A model generated the notes under the pieces. The model saw only the letters and a program-made list of their open reading frames with translations, did not search any database and was not told where the DNA came from. 50,088 bases of DNA from the NCBI RefSeq assembly GCF_000367345.1, contig NZ_BARE01000036.1, positions 1 to 50,088 on the forward strand, written 5' to 3'. This DNA comes from Sphingobium xenophagum NBRC 107872. Its GTDB lineage: Bacteria > Pseudomonadota > Alphaproteobacteria > Sphingomonadales > Sphingomonadaceae. A program made the position numbers and the translations under genes. Of this stretch, positions 8,698 to 17,327 are shown piece after piece; the first letter of the stretch is position 1, and each line of letters starts with the position of its first letter.

Positions 8698-9261
8698 ATG
8701 ATCACCCGCATCCGCGAGGTCCGCAAGGCGAAGGGGCTGACGCTGGAACAGGTCGGCGCGCTATGCGATCCGCCCACGACCGCGCAGACGATCGGCCGAC
8801 TGGAAACCGGCACCCGTACCGTATCGATCAAATGGCTCAACCGCATCGCGCTGGCGCTTGGCGTCGCCAGCGCCGAACTGGTCGCCCTGCCGGGGCAGAG
8901 CGAGGTGCCGGTGGCGGCGCTGCTGGGACCGGACGGTGCCCGCGCGCCGACCCGCCCGCTCACCTTCCCCTCCCCGATTGCGACGGATGGCATGGTCGGC
9001 GTCCATGTCAGCGCCAGCATCGGCGATTATCGCAGCGGCGACGCCATCTGGTGCCGCCGCATCGCCCCGCAGGATTTCGCCAGCGCGCTCAACCGCGACA
9101 TTCTGTTCCCGCGCCCGGCGGGCCGCTTCCTGTTCGGGCGCCTGATCGGGCGGGAAGGCGACCGGCTGCAACTGCTGCCGCTGGGTTCGGGCGCACGCCA
9201 GCTGGTGCTGACCGACCCGCCATGGGCCGCAGTCGCGGAACAGCTCGTCCGACGGCTCTAG
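8698..9261 (+). CDS. XRE-family regulator with a LexA/S24-like C-terminal domain lacking catalytic residues
   Basis: Residues 3-60 are a Cro/C1-type helix-turn-helix (IREVRKAKGLTLEQVGAL, then TIGRLETGTR). After a linker, residues 95-187 have the pattern of an S24-like fold (SASIGDYRSGDAIWCRRI, GRLIGREGDRLQLLPL), but I see no Ser-Lys dyad, so self-cleavage is not expected. GAGG precedes the ATG by five bases. A small dyad AACC-5-GGTT lies at 8669-8681, within the short region between this gene and the divergent DUF6456 gene, and could be an operator; this is weak. I infer autoregulation and control of the DUF6456 partner. Confidence 0.8.
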   Translation: MITRIREVRKAKGLTLEQVGALCDPPTTAQTIGRLETGTRTVSIKWLNRIALALGVASAELVALPGQSEVPVAALLGPDGARAPTRPLTFPSPIATDGMVGVHVSASIGDYRSGDAIWCRRIAPQDFASALNRDILFPRPAGRFLFGRLIGREGDRLQLLPLGSGARQLVLTDPPWAAVAEQLVRRL

Positions 9262-9319
9262 CCAAAAAGTCACCAGCCTCTTAACCCAATTGCAAAGGCT
9301 GCTGCGCGAAAGAGAGACC

Positions 9320-10495
9320 ATGACGCTCAACGTCCTCATGCTATCGACCCTCTTTCCCGACATCAGCCGTCCCAATTTCGGCGTGTTCGTGGAACGGCAG
9401 GCGCGCGAACTGGCCAGCCGCCCGGAAGCGAACGTCACCGTCATCGCGCCGGTCGGCCTGCCGCCATGGCCGCTTTCACTTGCGCCGCGCTACGCCCCTC
9501 TACGCGCGCTGCCGCGCCGGGAAAAATGGCGCGAACTGACGGTCTATCGCCCGACCTTCCCGATCATCCCCAAATTTGGCGGGCGCACCAATGTCTGGAC
9601 GATGACCCGCGCGATCCTGCCTCTGGTCAGGCAATTGCACACGCAAAAGCCGTTCGACGTGATCGACGCCAGCTTCTTCTTTCCCGACGGTCCGGTGGCG
9701 CAGCGCCTGTCGCGCGCGCTCGGCATCCCCTATTCGGTCAAGGCGCGCGGCGCGGACATCCATCATTGGGGCAGTCAGCGCGGCACGCGCAAGATGGTGC
9801 TGCGCGCGGGTGAAGGCGCGGCAGGGCTTCTCGCCGTGTCGGACGCCATGCGCCGCTCCATGGTCCGCATGGGCATGGATGAAGGCAAGATCCGCGTCCA
9901 CTATACCGGGGTTGATCTCGACACATTCGAACTGGCCGATCGGGCGGAGGCCAAGGCCACGCTCGATTTCAACGGTCCGGTCGTGCTGTGCGTGGGCGCA
10001 TTGATCCCGCGCAAGGGACAGGATCTGCTGGTCCGCGCCCTGCCGATGCTGCCCGATGTCACCTTGCTGCTGGCGGGACAGGGGCAATATCGGCGAACCC
10101 TTGAAAATCTGGCGGAGGAATTGGGGGTCGAACGGCGGATCGGCTTTCTCGGCTCCGTCCCCCACCATAAATTGCCGCGCATCTTCGCTGCTGCCGATGT
10201 GATGGCCCTGCCCTCGGCCTCCGAAGGCCTCGCCAATGCCTGGGTAGAGGCGCTGGCCTGCGGCACCCCGATCGTGATCAGCGATGTCGGCGGCGCGCGC
10301 GAACTGCTCGACCGGCCGGAAGCGGGACAGATTGTCGATCGCGATCCACAGGCCATCGCCACGGCCATTCAGGCGATATTGGACAACCCGCCCGATGGCG
10401 AAGCCGTGCGCGCCGCCGCGCTGCGCTTCACCTGGGCGGCCAATGGCGACGCCCTGCTCGCGCATCTGCAAGGCATTGCCGCCACCGCTCGATAA
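9320..10495 (+). CDS. GT4 family glycosyltransferase
   Basis: A retaining GT-B enzyme of 391 residues that should transfer a sugar from a nucleotide-sugar donor. N-terminal acceptor half: VLMLSTLFPDISRPNFGVFVERQAREL (shown here across its conserved parts LSTLFP and GVFVERQA). C-terminal donor half: VLCVGALIPRKGQD, LLLAGQGQYR, and the E-x7-E signature in SEGLANAWVEALACGTP. The ATG at 9320 follows AAAGAGAG; a start ten codons upstream is less likely. Such proteins with this N-terminus act in exopolysaccharide or glycolipid assembly, but no partner gene stands beside it. Convergent with the truncated NasA-like gene. Confidence 0.88.
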   Translation: MTLNVLMLSTLFPDISRPNFGVFVERQARELASRPEANVTVIAPVGLPPWPLSLAPRYAPLRALPRREKWRELTVYRPTFPIIPKFGGRTNVWTMTRAILPLVRQLHTQKPFDVIDASFFFPDGPVAQRLSRALGIPYSVKARGADIHHWGSQRGTRKMVLRAGEGAAGLLAVSDAMRRSMVRMGMDEGKIRVHYTGVDLDTFELADRAEAKATLDFNGPVVLCVGALIPRKGQDLLVRALPMLPDVTLLLAGQGQYRRTLENLAEELGVERRIGFLGSVPHHKLPRIFAAADVMALPSASEGLANAWVEALACGTPIVISDVGGARELLDRPEAGQIVDRDPQAIATAIQAILDNPPDGEAVRAAALRFTWAANGDALLAHLQGIAATAR

Positions 10496-10614
10496 GCGGT
10501 TCCGCCTGTCCTACATCGGCCCGCTGCTCTACCATGCGGGCACGACGCAGCCGACTTTGCGATAGGATCAGCGCCGCGCAACAATATATCGCATTTGCCG
10601 GGAAAAGTGCGAAG

Positions 10615-12231
10615 TTAAGCGAATCTCGCCCGTCCGTCCGGCGTCGGAAAATGCCCGCCATCGAACGGCACTTCGCCCCAGCGCCAGGGGGTCAGTTCGT
10701 CATAGGCCGGGTTGGAAATCGGCGCGTGCCGCCGCAGGTTGAGCAGCCGCCCGCCATCATTGCCATAAGCGGTCAGCCGCCCATGTTCGCGATAAATGTC
10801 GGCTGGCCGCTCATAATGGAAAGCATCGCCCCAGCCCATTGCCTGCGCCACCTTGGTCAGCATCCACCAGTCTGGCCGCGCCTCCCCCGGCAGGGGCAAT
10901 AATCGACGCTGGCGACTGACCAGCCGGTCCATGCCGGTCAGCGTCCCGTCCTTCTCCACCCATGTCGCAGACGGCAGCAGCATCGACCAGCCATCGCCCT
11001 GCTCCGCCAGACTGTCGGTCGATCGAACCGCCAGCGGGACCAGCGCCCTCGCCTCGCCCAGCCATGCTTCCGCCGCCGGGTCCGCGCCAATGCTCCACAG
11101 CGCCCTGACCTGTCCGTCGCGCATCGCCCGCAACAGCGCCTCCCCCTCCAGCCCCGGCCCTTCGACCAGCAGCCGCGCGCCCCAGAAGCGGGCGACGCTG
11201 GCGCGCGCGTCAGGCGCGAAATCGCGATGAGCGGCCAGGCTGTCCGCCACGCAACCAACCTCGCGCGCGCCCATGCCATTGGCCGCACCCGTGATGGCGA
11301 ACGGGGTCGCGCCGGGCCGCCCAATCCGTCCGCTGGCAAGGTGAAGGTTGATGACCGCCGCGGCCAGATCGGCGCACTCGCTCCCGGCGAACAGGGTGAC
11401 GACGCGGTCGGTGGCGATCCACTCGTCGTAAAAGGCGCGGATCGCCGCTGGCGTCAGCCCGGTCGCGCGGGCAATCGACCAGATGTCATGCCCCGGTCGC
11501 AACCGTTCCCAGAAATCGGCCGACACCGCCACGCTCCGCGCCAGAAAAGCCGTGTCGTGCCTGCCCTTGTCATGGCCATGCAACAGCGCGCCGGTCAGCA
11601 ACCGCGCCGCGCTGCCGGGCTTCAGCGTCAAACGCAGATCAGCGTCTATCGCCACCCCCGCATCGGTCAGCAACACCAGCCGCGCGCCCGCCTCCCGCGC
11701 CGTTTTCACCCGGTCCAGCAGCACCGGCTGCGCCATGATGCCGCCCCCCACCAGCAGGATCGTCGCGGCGCGATCAATATCCTCATAGGCCGCGGGCATG
11801 ACATCCTCGCCGAACGCCCGGACGTGCGCCGCGCTGCTCCCGTCGCGCCACGGCGCATGGACATGCGCCGACCCGAAAAAGCCCTTCATCAGCTTGTTCG
11901 CGACATAATAATCCTCGGTCAGCAGACCGCCGCCTATATGCAGCGCAATGCTGCCAGGCCCATGGCGCGCCATTATGGTCGACAGCCGCCGCGCCACCTG
12001 CGCGATCGCGCGGTCCCAGCCAGTCTGTCGTCCATCCACCAATGGCCGCAGCAACCGTCCTTCCAGCGATATGGCGTCGTCGCCCAGCGCCTGCCCGCGA
12101 TCGCACAGCAAGCCGCCATTGGCCGGGTGGAGCCGGTCGCCCTCTACCGTGACGCGACGGTCGGTGTCAGTGACCGCGCGGATACCGCAGCCGACACCGC
12201 ACTGGCCGCACTGGCTTCTGACGATCGCCAT
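10615..12231 (-). CDS. NasA/NarB-like molybdopterin oxidoreductase, lacking the C-terminal domain
   Basis: Related to assimilatory nitrate reductase catalytic subunits. The 538 residues hold a 4Fe-4S motif (C8, C11, C15, C43) and the MopB core (LLTEDYYVANKLMKGF, RAFGEDVMPAAYED). Two oddities: at the place where NapA/NasA proteins have the Mo-coordinating Cys (CMSSA), this protein reads DGSSA (D130), and the residue two after C43 is Arg rather than the usual Lys. The protein stops right after the FPTPDGRARF motif, where homologues continue into the dinucleotide-binding C-terminal domain. I do not find that domain in any frame downstream. The frame is open throughout with normal codon use, so it is either recently truncated or kept for another role. 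Divergent from a ModA-like gene. Confidence 0.8.
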   Translation of the reverse strand: MAIVRSQCGQCGVGCGIRAVTDTDRRVTVEGDRLHPANGGLLCDRGQALGDDAISLEGRLLRPLVDGRQTGWDRAIAQVARRLSTIMARHGPGSIALHIGGGLLTEDYYVANKLMKGFFGSAHVHAPWRDGSSAAHVRAFGEDVMPAAYEDIDRAATILLVGGGIMAQPVLLDRVKTAREAGARLVLLTDAGVAIDADLRLTLKPGSAARLLTGALLHGHDKGRHDTAFLARSVAVSADFWERLRPGHDIWSIARATGLTPAAIRAFYDEWIATDRVVTLFAGSECADLAAAVINLHLASGRIGRPGATPFAITGAANGMGAREVGCVADSLAAHRDFAPDARASVARFWGARLLVEGPGLEGEALLRAMRDGQVRALWSIGADPAAEAWLGEARALVPLAVRSTDSLAEQGDGWSMLLPSATWVEKDGTLTGMDRLVSRQRRLLPLPGEARPDWWMLTKVAQAMGWGDAFHYERPADIYREHGRLTAYGNDGGRLLNLRRHAPISNPAYDELTPWRWGEVPFDGGHFPTPDGRARFA

Positions 12232-12247
12232 GTCAGCGCGGTTTCCT

Positions 12248-12344
12248 GAACATGCCGCCTGCTCTAGCCGATTGATCCCCGCTGCAAAAGTACCGTGCGC
12301 CACTTGCTTCGCCAAATCGCCCACGGCACACAGGCGGCATGTTC
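12248..12344. repeat. Perfect 14-bp inverted repeat spanning a divergent promoter region
   Basis: GAACATGCCGCCTG at 12248-12261 and its exact reverse complement at 12331-12344 are separated by 69 bases. The right arm contains the ATG of the ModA-like gene (12339) and its AGGCGG ribosome binding site. The left arm, read on the minus strand, carries the same RBS-ATG-TTC and opens a six-codon frame (MFRKPR) whose stop lies one base before the ATG of the NasA-like gene. Candidate paired operator or duplicated translation start. Confidence 0.6.
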
Positions 12345-13106
12345 CTGCGCTTCCTGTCCGCCATCGCCCTGTTGCTGCTTCTGGTCCCGACCGCCCGGGC
12401 TGCGTCACCCGATCGCGGCCCGCTGATCCTCGCCGCCGCCAGCATGCAGGAGGCGATGACCGCCGCCGCCGACGCATGGGGCCGGCGCGGTCATGCCCGA
12501 CCCGTCCTGTCGTTTGCCGGCTCCTCGGCGCTGGCGCGGCAGATTCGGGCGGGCGCTCCGGCAGACCTGTTCCTCTGCGCGGATGAAGACTGGATGCGCG
12601 ATGTCGAGCAGGCCGGATTCGTCGTACGCGGCACCCGCGTCGATGTCGTCGGCAACCGGCTGGTGCTGGTCACGCCGAAGCGCAGGCCGGTGCGCCTGCG
12701 GATCGGCCGCGCCATGCCGATCGCGCGGGCGCTGGGCAACGGGCGGCTGGCCATGGCCGATCCTGACAGCGTGCCAGCGGGCAAATATGGCAAGGCAGCG
12801 CTCACCAGCCTTGGCGTATGGCCAAGCGTTGCTGGCAAAATCGCGCGCGGCGACAATGTCCGTGCCGCGCTGGCGCTGGTGGAACGGGGCGAAGTGCCGC
12901 TGGGGATCGTCTATGCCACCGACGCGCGGGTCGCTGGCGGCGTGGCGATCGTCGGCGCCTTCCCGGCCAGCAGTCATCCGCCGATCCGTTACCCGATCGC
13001 GCGCCTGACCAGCAGCCGCCACAAGGATGCCGAAGCGTTCCGCCGCTTCCTGTTATCGCCATCGGGCAAGGCCATCTTCGCCCGCTACGGCTTCACTGCG
13101 CCCTGA
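12339..13106 (+). CDS. modA: ModA-like periplasmic molybdate-binding protein
   Basis: Substrate-binding component of a molybdate/tungstate ABC importer. Signal peptide 1-21 (ending ARA), then the binding-protein core with the usual oxyanion contacts: AAASMQEAM, SFAGSSALARQI, GAPADLFLCAD, and VPAGKYGKAAL. The 255 residues match the family. No modB or modC follows; it is an orphan facing a molybdopterin protein gene. The ribosome binding site and start lie inside an inverted repeat. Molybdate is the family substrate; other oxyanions cannot be excluded from sequence. Confidence 0.88.
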   Translation: MFLRFLSAIALLLLLVPTARAASPDRGPLILAAASMQEAMTAAADAWGRRGHARPVLSFAGSSALARQIRAGAPADLFLCADEDWMRDVEQAGFVVRGTRVDVVGNRLVLVTPKRRPVRLRIGRAMPIARALGNGRLAMADPDSVPAGKYGKAALTSLGVWPSVAGKIARGDNVRAALALVERGEVPLGIVYATDARVAGGVAIVGAFPASSHPPIRYPIARLTSSRHKDAEAFRRFLLSPSGKAIFARYGFTAP

Positions 13107-13140
13107 CCGTCAGGGATCGCTCAGTTGCGGACTCGCCGGA

Positions 13141-14421
13141 TCAGACCGCGCTATTCGACGCGATGAAATCGCTGACCTGGGGCGTCACCAGTTTCAGATG
13201 ACGGCGGGTTCCGCGTCCGACCGGCGCCAGTCGATCCGCCGCATTCTCGACCAGCATCTGCAAGCCTTCATCGCTCAGCAACCCGCCGCGAATCAGGCAG
13301 CGATCGGCCAGCACCTGTCTGAAGGCGGAATAGAGCGCCATGTCGGGTGGCGACGGATTGGTCCAGAATGCGTCCAGCCCCTTCACGCTGACGATACCGG
13401 GGATCTTGTATACCGCATGTCCCAGAACCAGCACCGGCTTGCCGCTGTTCAGCGCCAGCGTGCCGACCGTGCTGTTCACCGTGACCACGCCGATCGCATT
13501 TTTCACGACTGCGGCAATGTCCCAGTCCGACAGATAATGGATACGGTCCGCCACGCCATAATCTTTCGCCAGACGACGGATCAGCTGGCCCCAGGCGACC
13601 AGCCCGGAATCGAGCGGATGCTGCTTGATCACCAGCAGCACGTCAGCGGGGGCATGATGGGCAAAGCTTTTGATGACGAAGCGCAACGCCGCCCGCATGT
13701 TGCCAAAGGGCGAATGGACGCGCAGCTGATAATCGGAATTCAGCTGCAGCGGCAGGGTGAAATAGCGCTTTCCTTCCACCCTGGCCCAGGCTTGGGCCGA
13801 CTGCTCCAGGTCGCGGCTGCGCATCATCAACTTCCGCGCCCAGGACAGCGATTCCATGACGAAACTGTGCGGCCGGTGGGTCCGGTAGAAGGGGAATAGC
13901 GGGCGCAGCATGGCAGCAGCAAAACCATTGCGCATGGTATTGCGCGCGCGGGTGCTGAAGTTCGAAGGGATAGTCGGCTGATTCTCCTCCAGCGGGGGGA
14001 GGCCCATCGCTTCGTCGCGATACCATTGCGGGTCCAGCGGCAAGGTGGAATTGCCGTTCACGCCATCGGCCTGAAGCGTCAGGAAATCGGGGCGGATATA
14101 CCCTTCCTCCACCACATGCACGCGCAGGTTGCGCAGCCGGGCCATGCCGTGCGCGCTGGCATGATAGGGGCGGCAATCGCCATAAAGGATCAGGTCAGTG
14201 ACGCCATGGGCGACGATGAAATCGTCGAAAAACAGCGGCCAGTTACGAAAGGTGCCATGATAGTCGGTCGCATCGCCGGGCCAGTCGACCTTGTCGCCGC
14301 CATTGATGTTGATTCGCAACGCCACATGCCCGCGCTGCCGCAAGGCATCGGCCAGCATCGCGAAATAGGGACCATGCGGTCCTTGCAGAAACAGAAAGCT
14401 CTTCTTGTTGCGGTTAGCCAT
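13141..14421 (-). CDS. KpsS-like capsule polysaccharide Kdo-transferase
   Basis: Cytoplasmic glycosyltransferase of the KpsS/LipB family, which builds the beta-Kdo linker on the lipid that carries group 2-type capsules. The 426 residues carry the family segments SFLFLQGPHGPYFAMLADAL near the N-terminus, YGDCRPYH, VVEEGYIRPDFLTL, VLLVIKQHPLDSG, IHYLSDWD, and VTVNSTVGTLAL. Its ATG overlaps the end of the KpsC-like gene by eight bases, so the two are co-translated. No capsule ABC transporter gene lies in the window, so the polysaccharide itself cannot be named. Confidence 0.88.
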   Translation of the reverse strand: MANRNKKSFLFLQGPHGPYFAMLADALRQRGHVALRININGGDKVDWPGDATDYHGTFRNWPLFFDDFIVAHGVTDLILYGDCRPYHASAHGMARLRNLRVHVVEEGYIRPDFLTLQADGVNGNSTLPLDPQWYRDEAMGLPPLEENQPTIPSNFSTRARNTMRNGFAAAMLRPLFPFYRTHRPHSFVMESLSWARKLMMRSRDLEQSAQAWARVEGKRYFTLPLQLNSDYQLRVHSPFGNMRAALRFVIKSFAHHAPADVLLVIKQHPLDSGLVAWGQLIRRLAKDYGVADRIHYLSDWDIAAVVKNAIGVVTVNSTVGTLALNSGKPVLVLGHAVYKIPGIVSVKGLDAFWTNPSPPDMALYSAFRQVLADRCLIRGGLLSDEGLQMLVENAADRLAPVGRGTRRHLKLVTPQVSDFIASNSAV

Positions 14422-15940
14422 GCAGAAACTCAGCGGACAAGGTCATAAAACGTCGAAACTTCCCCTGTAGCGCCCGCAACGCAATGAGCCAGGTCATCGG
14501 CGGCGTCGATCCATCCGCCATGCGATCCACCATGATTTCGGGACCGCACGGCAACCGCGTTACCGGATCGAGATAACGAGGATAGAGAATGAGAGCGGCC
14601 GCGACAAGCTGATCCACGGTGAGTTGACGCCCGCGCCGCACACTGGGTTGCGCCAGATCGCGCGTCAGGCCCCAGCCTGCGTAGAAAGGCATCCCATGGA
14701 CCGTTACGGAACGGCCACGCATCAGCGCCTCAAAACCCGTCAGGGAAGAGAGGACATGGAGTTCATCAACAGCCTGCACCAGTTCCATCAGCGGCGCACC
14801 ACTGTCGATCGCATCGGCATGGGCAAGGACGACCGAGTCGGGCAAATGCCCCTTGCGATGCCCCGCCTGCACATCGGGATGGGGGCGATAGACGATCCAG
14901 GCGTCCGGCTCGGCCCGGCGCACCCGCTTCAGAAAATCCAGATTGCCATCGACCCCGGCGCCGCCCAGCCGCACCGACAGATCGTCATCGACCTGGCCGA
15001 TCGCCAACACCGTGCGCCTGCCGGCCGGAAGATTGATCATCTGCCCGGCTTCCGGCCCATATTTGGTCATGCCGGTGGCGCAGACCCGTTCGCGCAGGCG
15101 GCGGGCGCGATCGACCAGCGCGGGCGGGAAGTCATGCGTCGCCAGCAGCGTTTCCAGATCATTGGCGGCGCGCGCATTATAATAGATGCCCGTGCGATCC
15201 ACCACGACGGAGCCGGGCGGGTGCAACGCCGCACCCAACCCGCGGGAACGCAAAAAGCCATCTTCCACCCGCGCCAGCGCCACACCCTGATCAGCGGCAT
15301 CCTGCGGCAGGGTGACAGGCACGCGCGATGGCCAGACCGCCAGCGCCCCCTGCTCCCGCCGGGCGCGGCGCAGTCCCCGGTCGGCGGACAGAAATGGGGG
15401 CGAGGCAATGCCATCCCACAGGAAATGACGGATCGCGTCACGCTTCCAGAACGCCATGCCGCTCGCCGCCATGATGCCGCGATTGCCGTCGATATGCCGT
15501 CGCCAGTCAGCCAGCTGCGTCACCGCCTGCATCGCATCGACCGGCGCACCAGTGAAACAGTCGCGATAGCGGGCGGCTGCGATCCGCGCCTTGAGGGACG
15601 CGCGCAGCTGACCCGGATCGATGACCGCGCCGTCGGGACCGATCACTGAAACGCCCAGCAAGCCCGCGATCAGCGCCACGTCCTCGTCCGCCTGCGCATG
15701 GATCGACTGCACGGAAGCGACCAGTGCCCAAGGATCACTCTCAGCACGATCCGACCGGCCCGGTTCACCGGGTCTTGCGCCCCAGAACGCGCCGCCGACC
15801 CGCGCCGCAACAATCGCATCCAGCACATCGTCGCCAACCTGCGCAGCGCCATCGCCCGTTTCGCGCATCACGCTGACAGCGGCGAGCGAAGCAGCAATGC
15901 CGGGAAAAGGCGGGGACCGCAGGAATGGCGTGGGAATCAT
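14414..15940 (-). CDS. KpsC-like capsule Kdo-transferase, single catalytic module
   Basis: Partner of KpsS in making the Kdo linker of capsule glycolipid. The 508 residues contain one KpsC-type transferase module from about residue 185: ARVEDGFLRSRGLG, DRTGIYYNARAANDLETLL, YRPHPDVQAGHRKG, and SLTGFEALMRGRSVTVHGMPFYAGWG (conserved parts SLTGFEA and GMPFYAGWG). Characterised KpsC proteins (about 675 residues) carry two such modules. Here the first 170 residues are an extension that I do not recognise, apart from a PFLRSPPFPG start. The second gene of a GT4-KpsC-KpsS set. Confidence 0.85.
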   Translation of the reverse strand: MIPTPFLRSPPFPGIAASLAAVSVMRETGDGAAQVGDDVLDAIVAARVGGAFWGARPGEPGRSDRAESDPWALVASVQSIHAQADEDVALIAGLLGVSVIGPDGAVIDPGQLRASLKARIAAARYRDCFTGAPVDAMQAVTQLADWRRHIDGNRGIMAASGMAFWKRDAIRHFLWDGIASPPFLSADRGLRRARREQGALAVWPSRVPVTLPQDAADQGVALARVEDGFLRSRGLGAALHPPGSVVVDRTGIYYNARAANDLETLLATHDFPPALVDRARRLRERVCATGMTKYGPEAGQMINLPAGRRTVLAIGQVDDDLSVRLGGAGVDGNLDFLKRVRRAEPDAWIVYRPHPDVQAGHRKGHLPDSVVLAHADAIDSGAPLMELVQAVDELHVLSSLTGFEALMRGRSVTVHGMPFYAGWGLTRDLAQPSVRRGRQLTVDQLVAAALILYPRYLDPVTRLPCGPEIMVDRMADGSTPPMTWLIALRALQGKFRRFMTLSAEFLHG

Positions 15941-15977
15941 AATGGCAGTCAGTTCATGGGCTTGGGCCGATGCAAGG

Positions 15978-17273
15978 TCAAGAAACAGAACTTGTCACAT
16001 CTTCCAGCAAATCGATGACGATATCGAAATAGTCCCGCCAGGTCGGCGCGCGCCAGACCGAGAGCCGCGCGATCTGCGCCGCGCGATCGGGCGACTCCGG
16101 CTGACTATAGTTCAAGATCGCCTTCATCCAGCCCAGCCCGTCGAGCGGATCGAGATAGTCGGGCGCGTCGCCGCCCACTTCGCGATGAGCCATGATGTCG
16201 CTGCATATCACCGGAACGCCAGCGGCCAGCGCCTCTGCCACCGGCATCCCGAACCCTTCGGCGAAGGAAGGCATCAGCATCGCGCGCGCGTTGGCGACCA
16301 GCGCCTGCATCCGCGTGTCGGACACCTCGCCCGCCTCGATCACATGGCCGCGCAACGCTTCGGCGCGATCGAGCAGATCGACGACATTCTCATTCTCCCA
16401 CCCGCGCCGTCCGATCAGCACCAGCACCGGGGCTGCATCGCCCAGTTGCTCGACCAGCCGCCGCCAGATGGTGAGCAGCAGCAGGTGATTCTTGCGCGGC
16501 TCGATGGTCGAAATATAGACGAAATAAGGGCGGTCAGGCAGCGTTTCGCCACGGCCGCCAAATATGTCCACGGCGTCCGCGCCGAAATGGGCGACACGGA
16601 CCACGCGCCCGGCCAGCCCGTTGGCCATATGCGGCGCCAGCGCGTCGATCGTCGCCTGGCTATTGCCGATGATGCCACTGGCAAAGCGATCGATCGTATG
16701 CACCCGCCGCCGATGTTCATCCGCGCCCTGTGGCCGGGCATATTCGGGATGGCTGAGCGGGATCACATCATGCACCAGCGTCACGAATTTCGCGCCCTCC
16801 GCGCGCAGGATCGCACCGACCTGATCGGCATTGTCCAGATGGTGTGGCGACACTTGCAGATAGAGGCGGGGTCCGGTGGCGCGTGGCACCGGGCGCGGGC
16901 GCAGCGCGAACATGTGCCGCACGATCGCCGCCCGCCCCTCGCGCGCATCGGCTGCCCCGGCGTTGCGCCATTTGGCCGCCGTAAAGGCCAGAAATTGCCG
17001 CACCGCCGCGCTGTTGAGCCGACCATAATAGCCGCCCGCCGGATGAACCGCTGCAAAGGACAGCCGGTCTGGAATCCGCTCCAGCAGTTCGCGGGCATAG
17101 ACATATTCCACCCGGTCGATGCCGGTCGGCGCGGGGTGGAAGGAACGCGACAGCAGGCGCGACAGGTCGAGGACAACCTCGCCCTCGCCCCGCTGCCCCT
17201 GGAACAGCGGACTGGCCCGCTTGGTACGCAAAGCCAGCCGGGCACCGGGTACGTTGAAGGGACGCAGGACCAT
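15978..17273 (-). CDS. GT4 family glycosyltransferase of the capsule-type cluster
   Basis: GT-B glycosyltransferase, 431 residues from the ATG at 17273; a TTG 13 codons upstream (17312) is also open and neither start has a clear ribosome binding site. The N-terminal half has LDLSRLLSR...PTGIDRVEYVYA, typical of GT4 enzymes of O-antigen/capsule loci. The donor half shows YISTIEPRKNH, VLIGRRGWEN, and the E-x7-E signature in FAEGFGMPVAEALAAGVPV. It lies 37 bases upstream of the KpsC-like gene and downstream of the HIT gene, all on the minus strand. The acceptor and sugar are unknown. Confidence 0.88.
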   Translation of the reverse strand: MVLRPFNVPGARLALRTKRASPLFQGQRGEGEVVLDLSRLLSRSFHPAPTGIDRVEYVYARELLERIPDRLSFAAVHPAGGYYGRLNSAAVRQFLAFTAAKWRNAGAADAREGRAAIVRHMFALRPRPVPRATGPRLYLQVSPHHLDNADQVGAILRAEGAKFVTLVHDVIPLSHPEYARPQGADEHRRRVHTIDRFASGIIGNSQATIDALAPHMANGLAGRVVRVAHFGADAVDIFGGRGETLPDRPYFVYISTIEPRKNHLLLLTIWRRLVEQLGDAAPVLVLIGRRGWENENVVDLLDRAEALRGHVIEAGEVSDTRMQALVANARAMLMPSFAEGFGMPVAEALAAGVPVICSDIMAHREVGGDAPDYLDPLDGLGWMKAILNYSQPESPDRAAQIARLSVWRAPTWRDYFDIVIDLLEDVTSSVS

Positions 17274-17327
17274 GTCAGCGTCCGCCAACACAAAGGGGCG
17301 TCTGCCCCGCAAAGCGATGGAAACGCA

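Noticed and set aside
10496..10614. Missing C-terminal domain of the NasA-like protein in another frame
   Set aside because: Reading the minus strand past the stop in all frames gave no dinucleotide-binding motif; the region only holds the end of the convergent glycosyltransferase gene and a short spacer.
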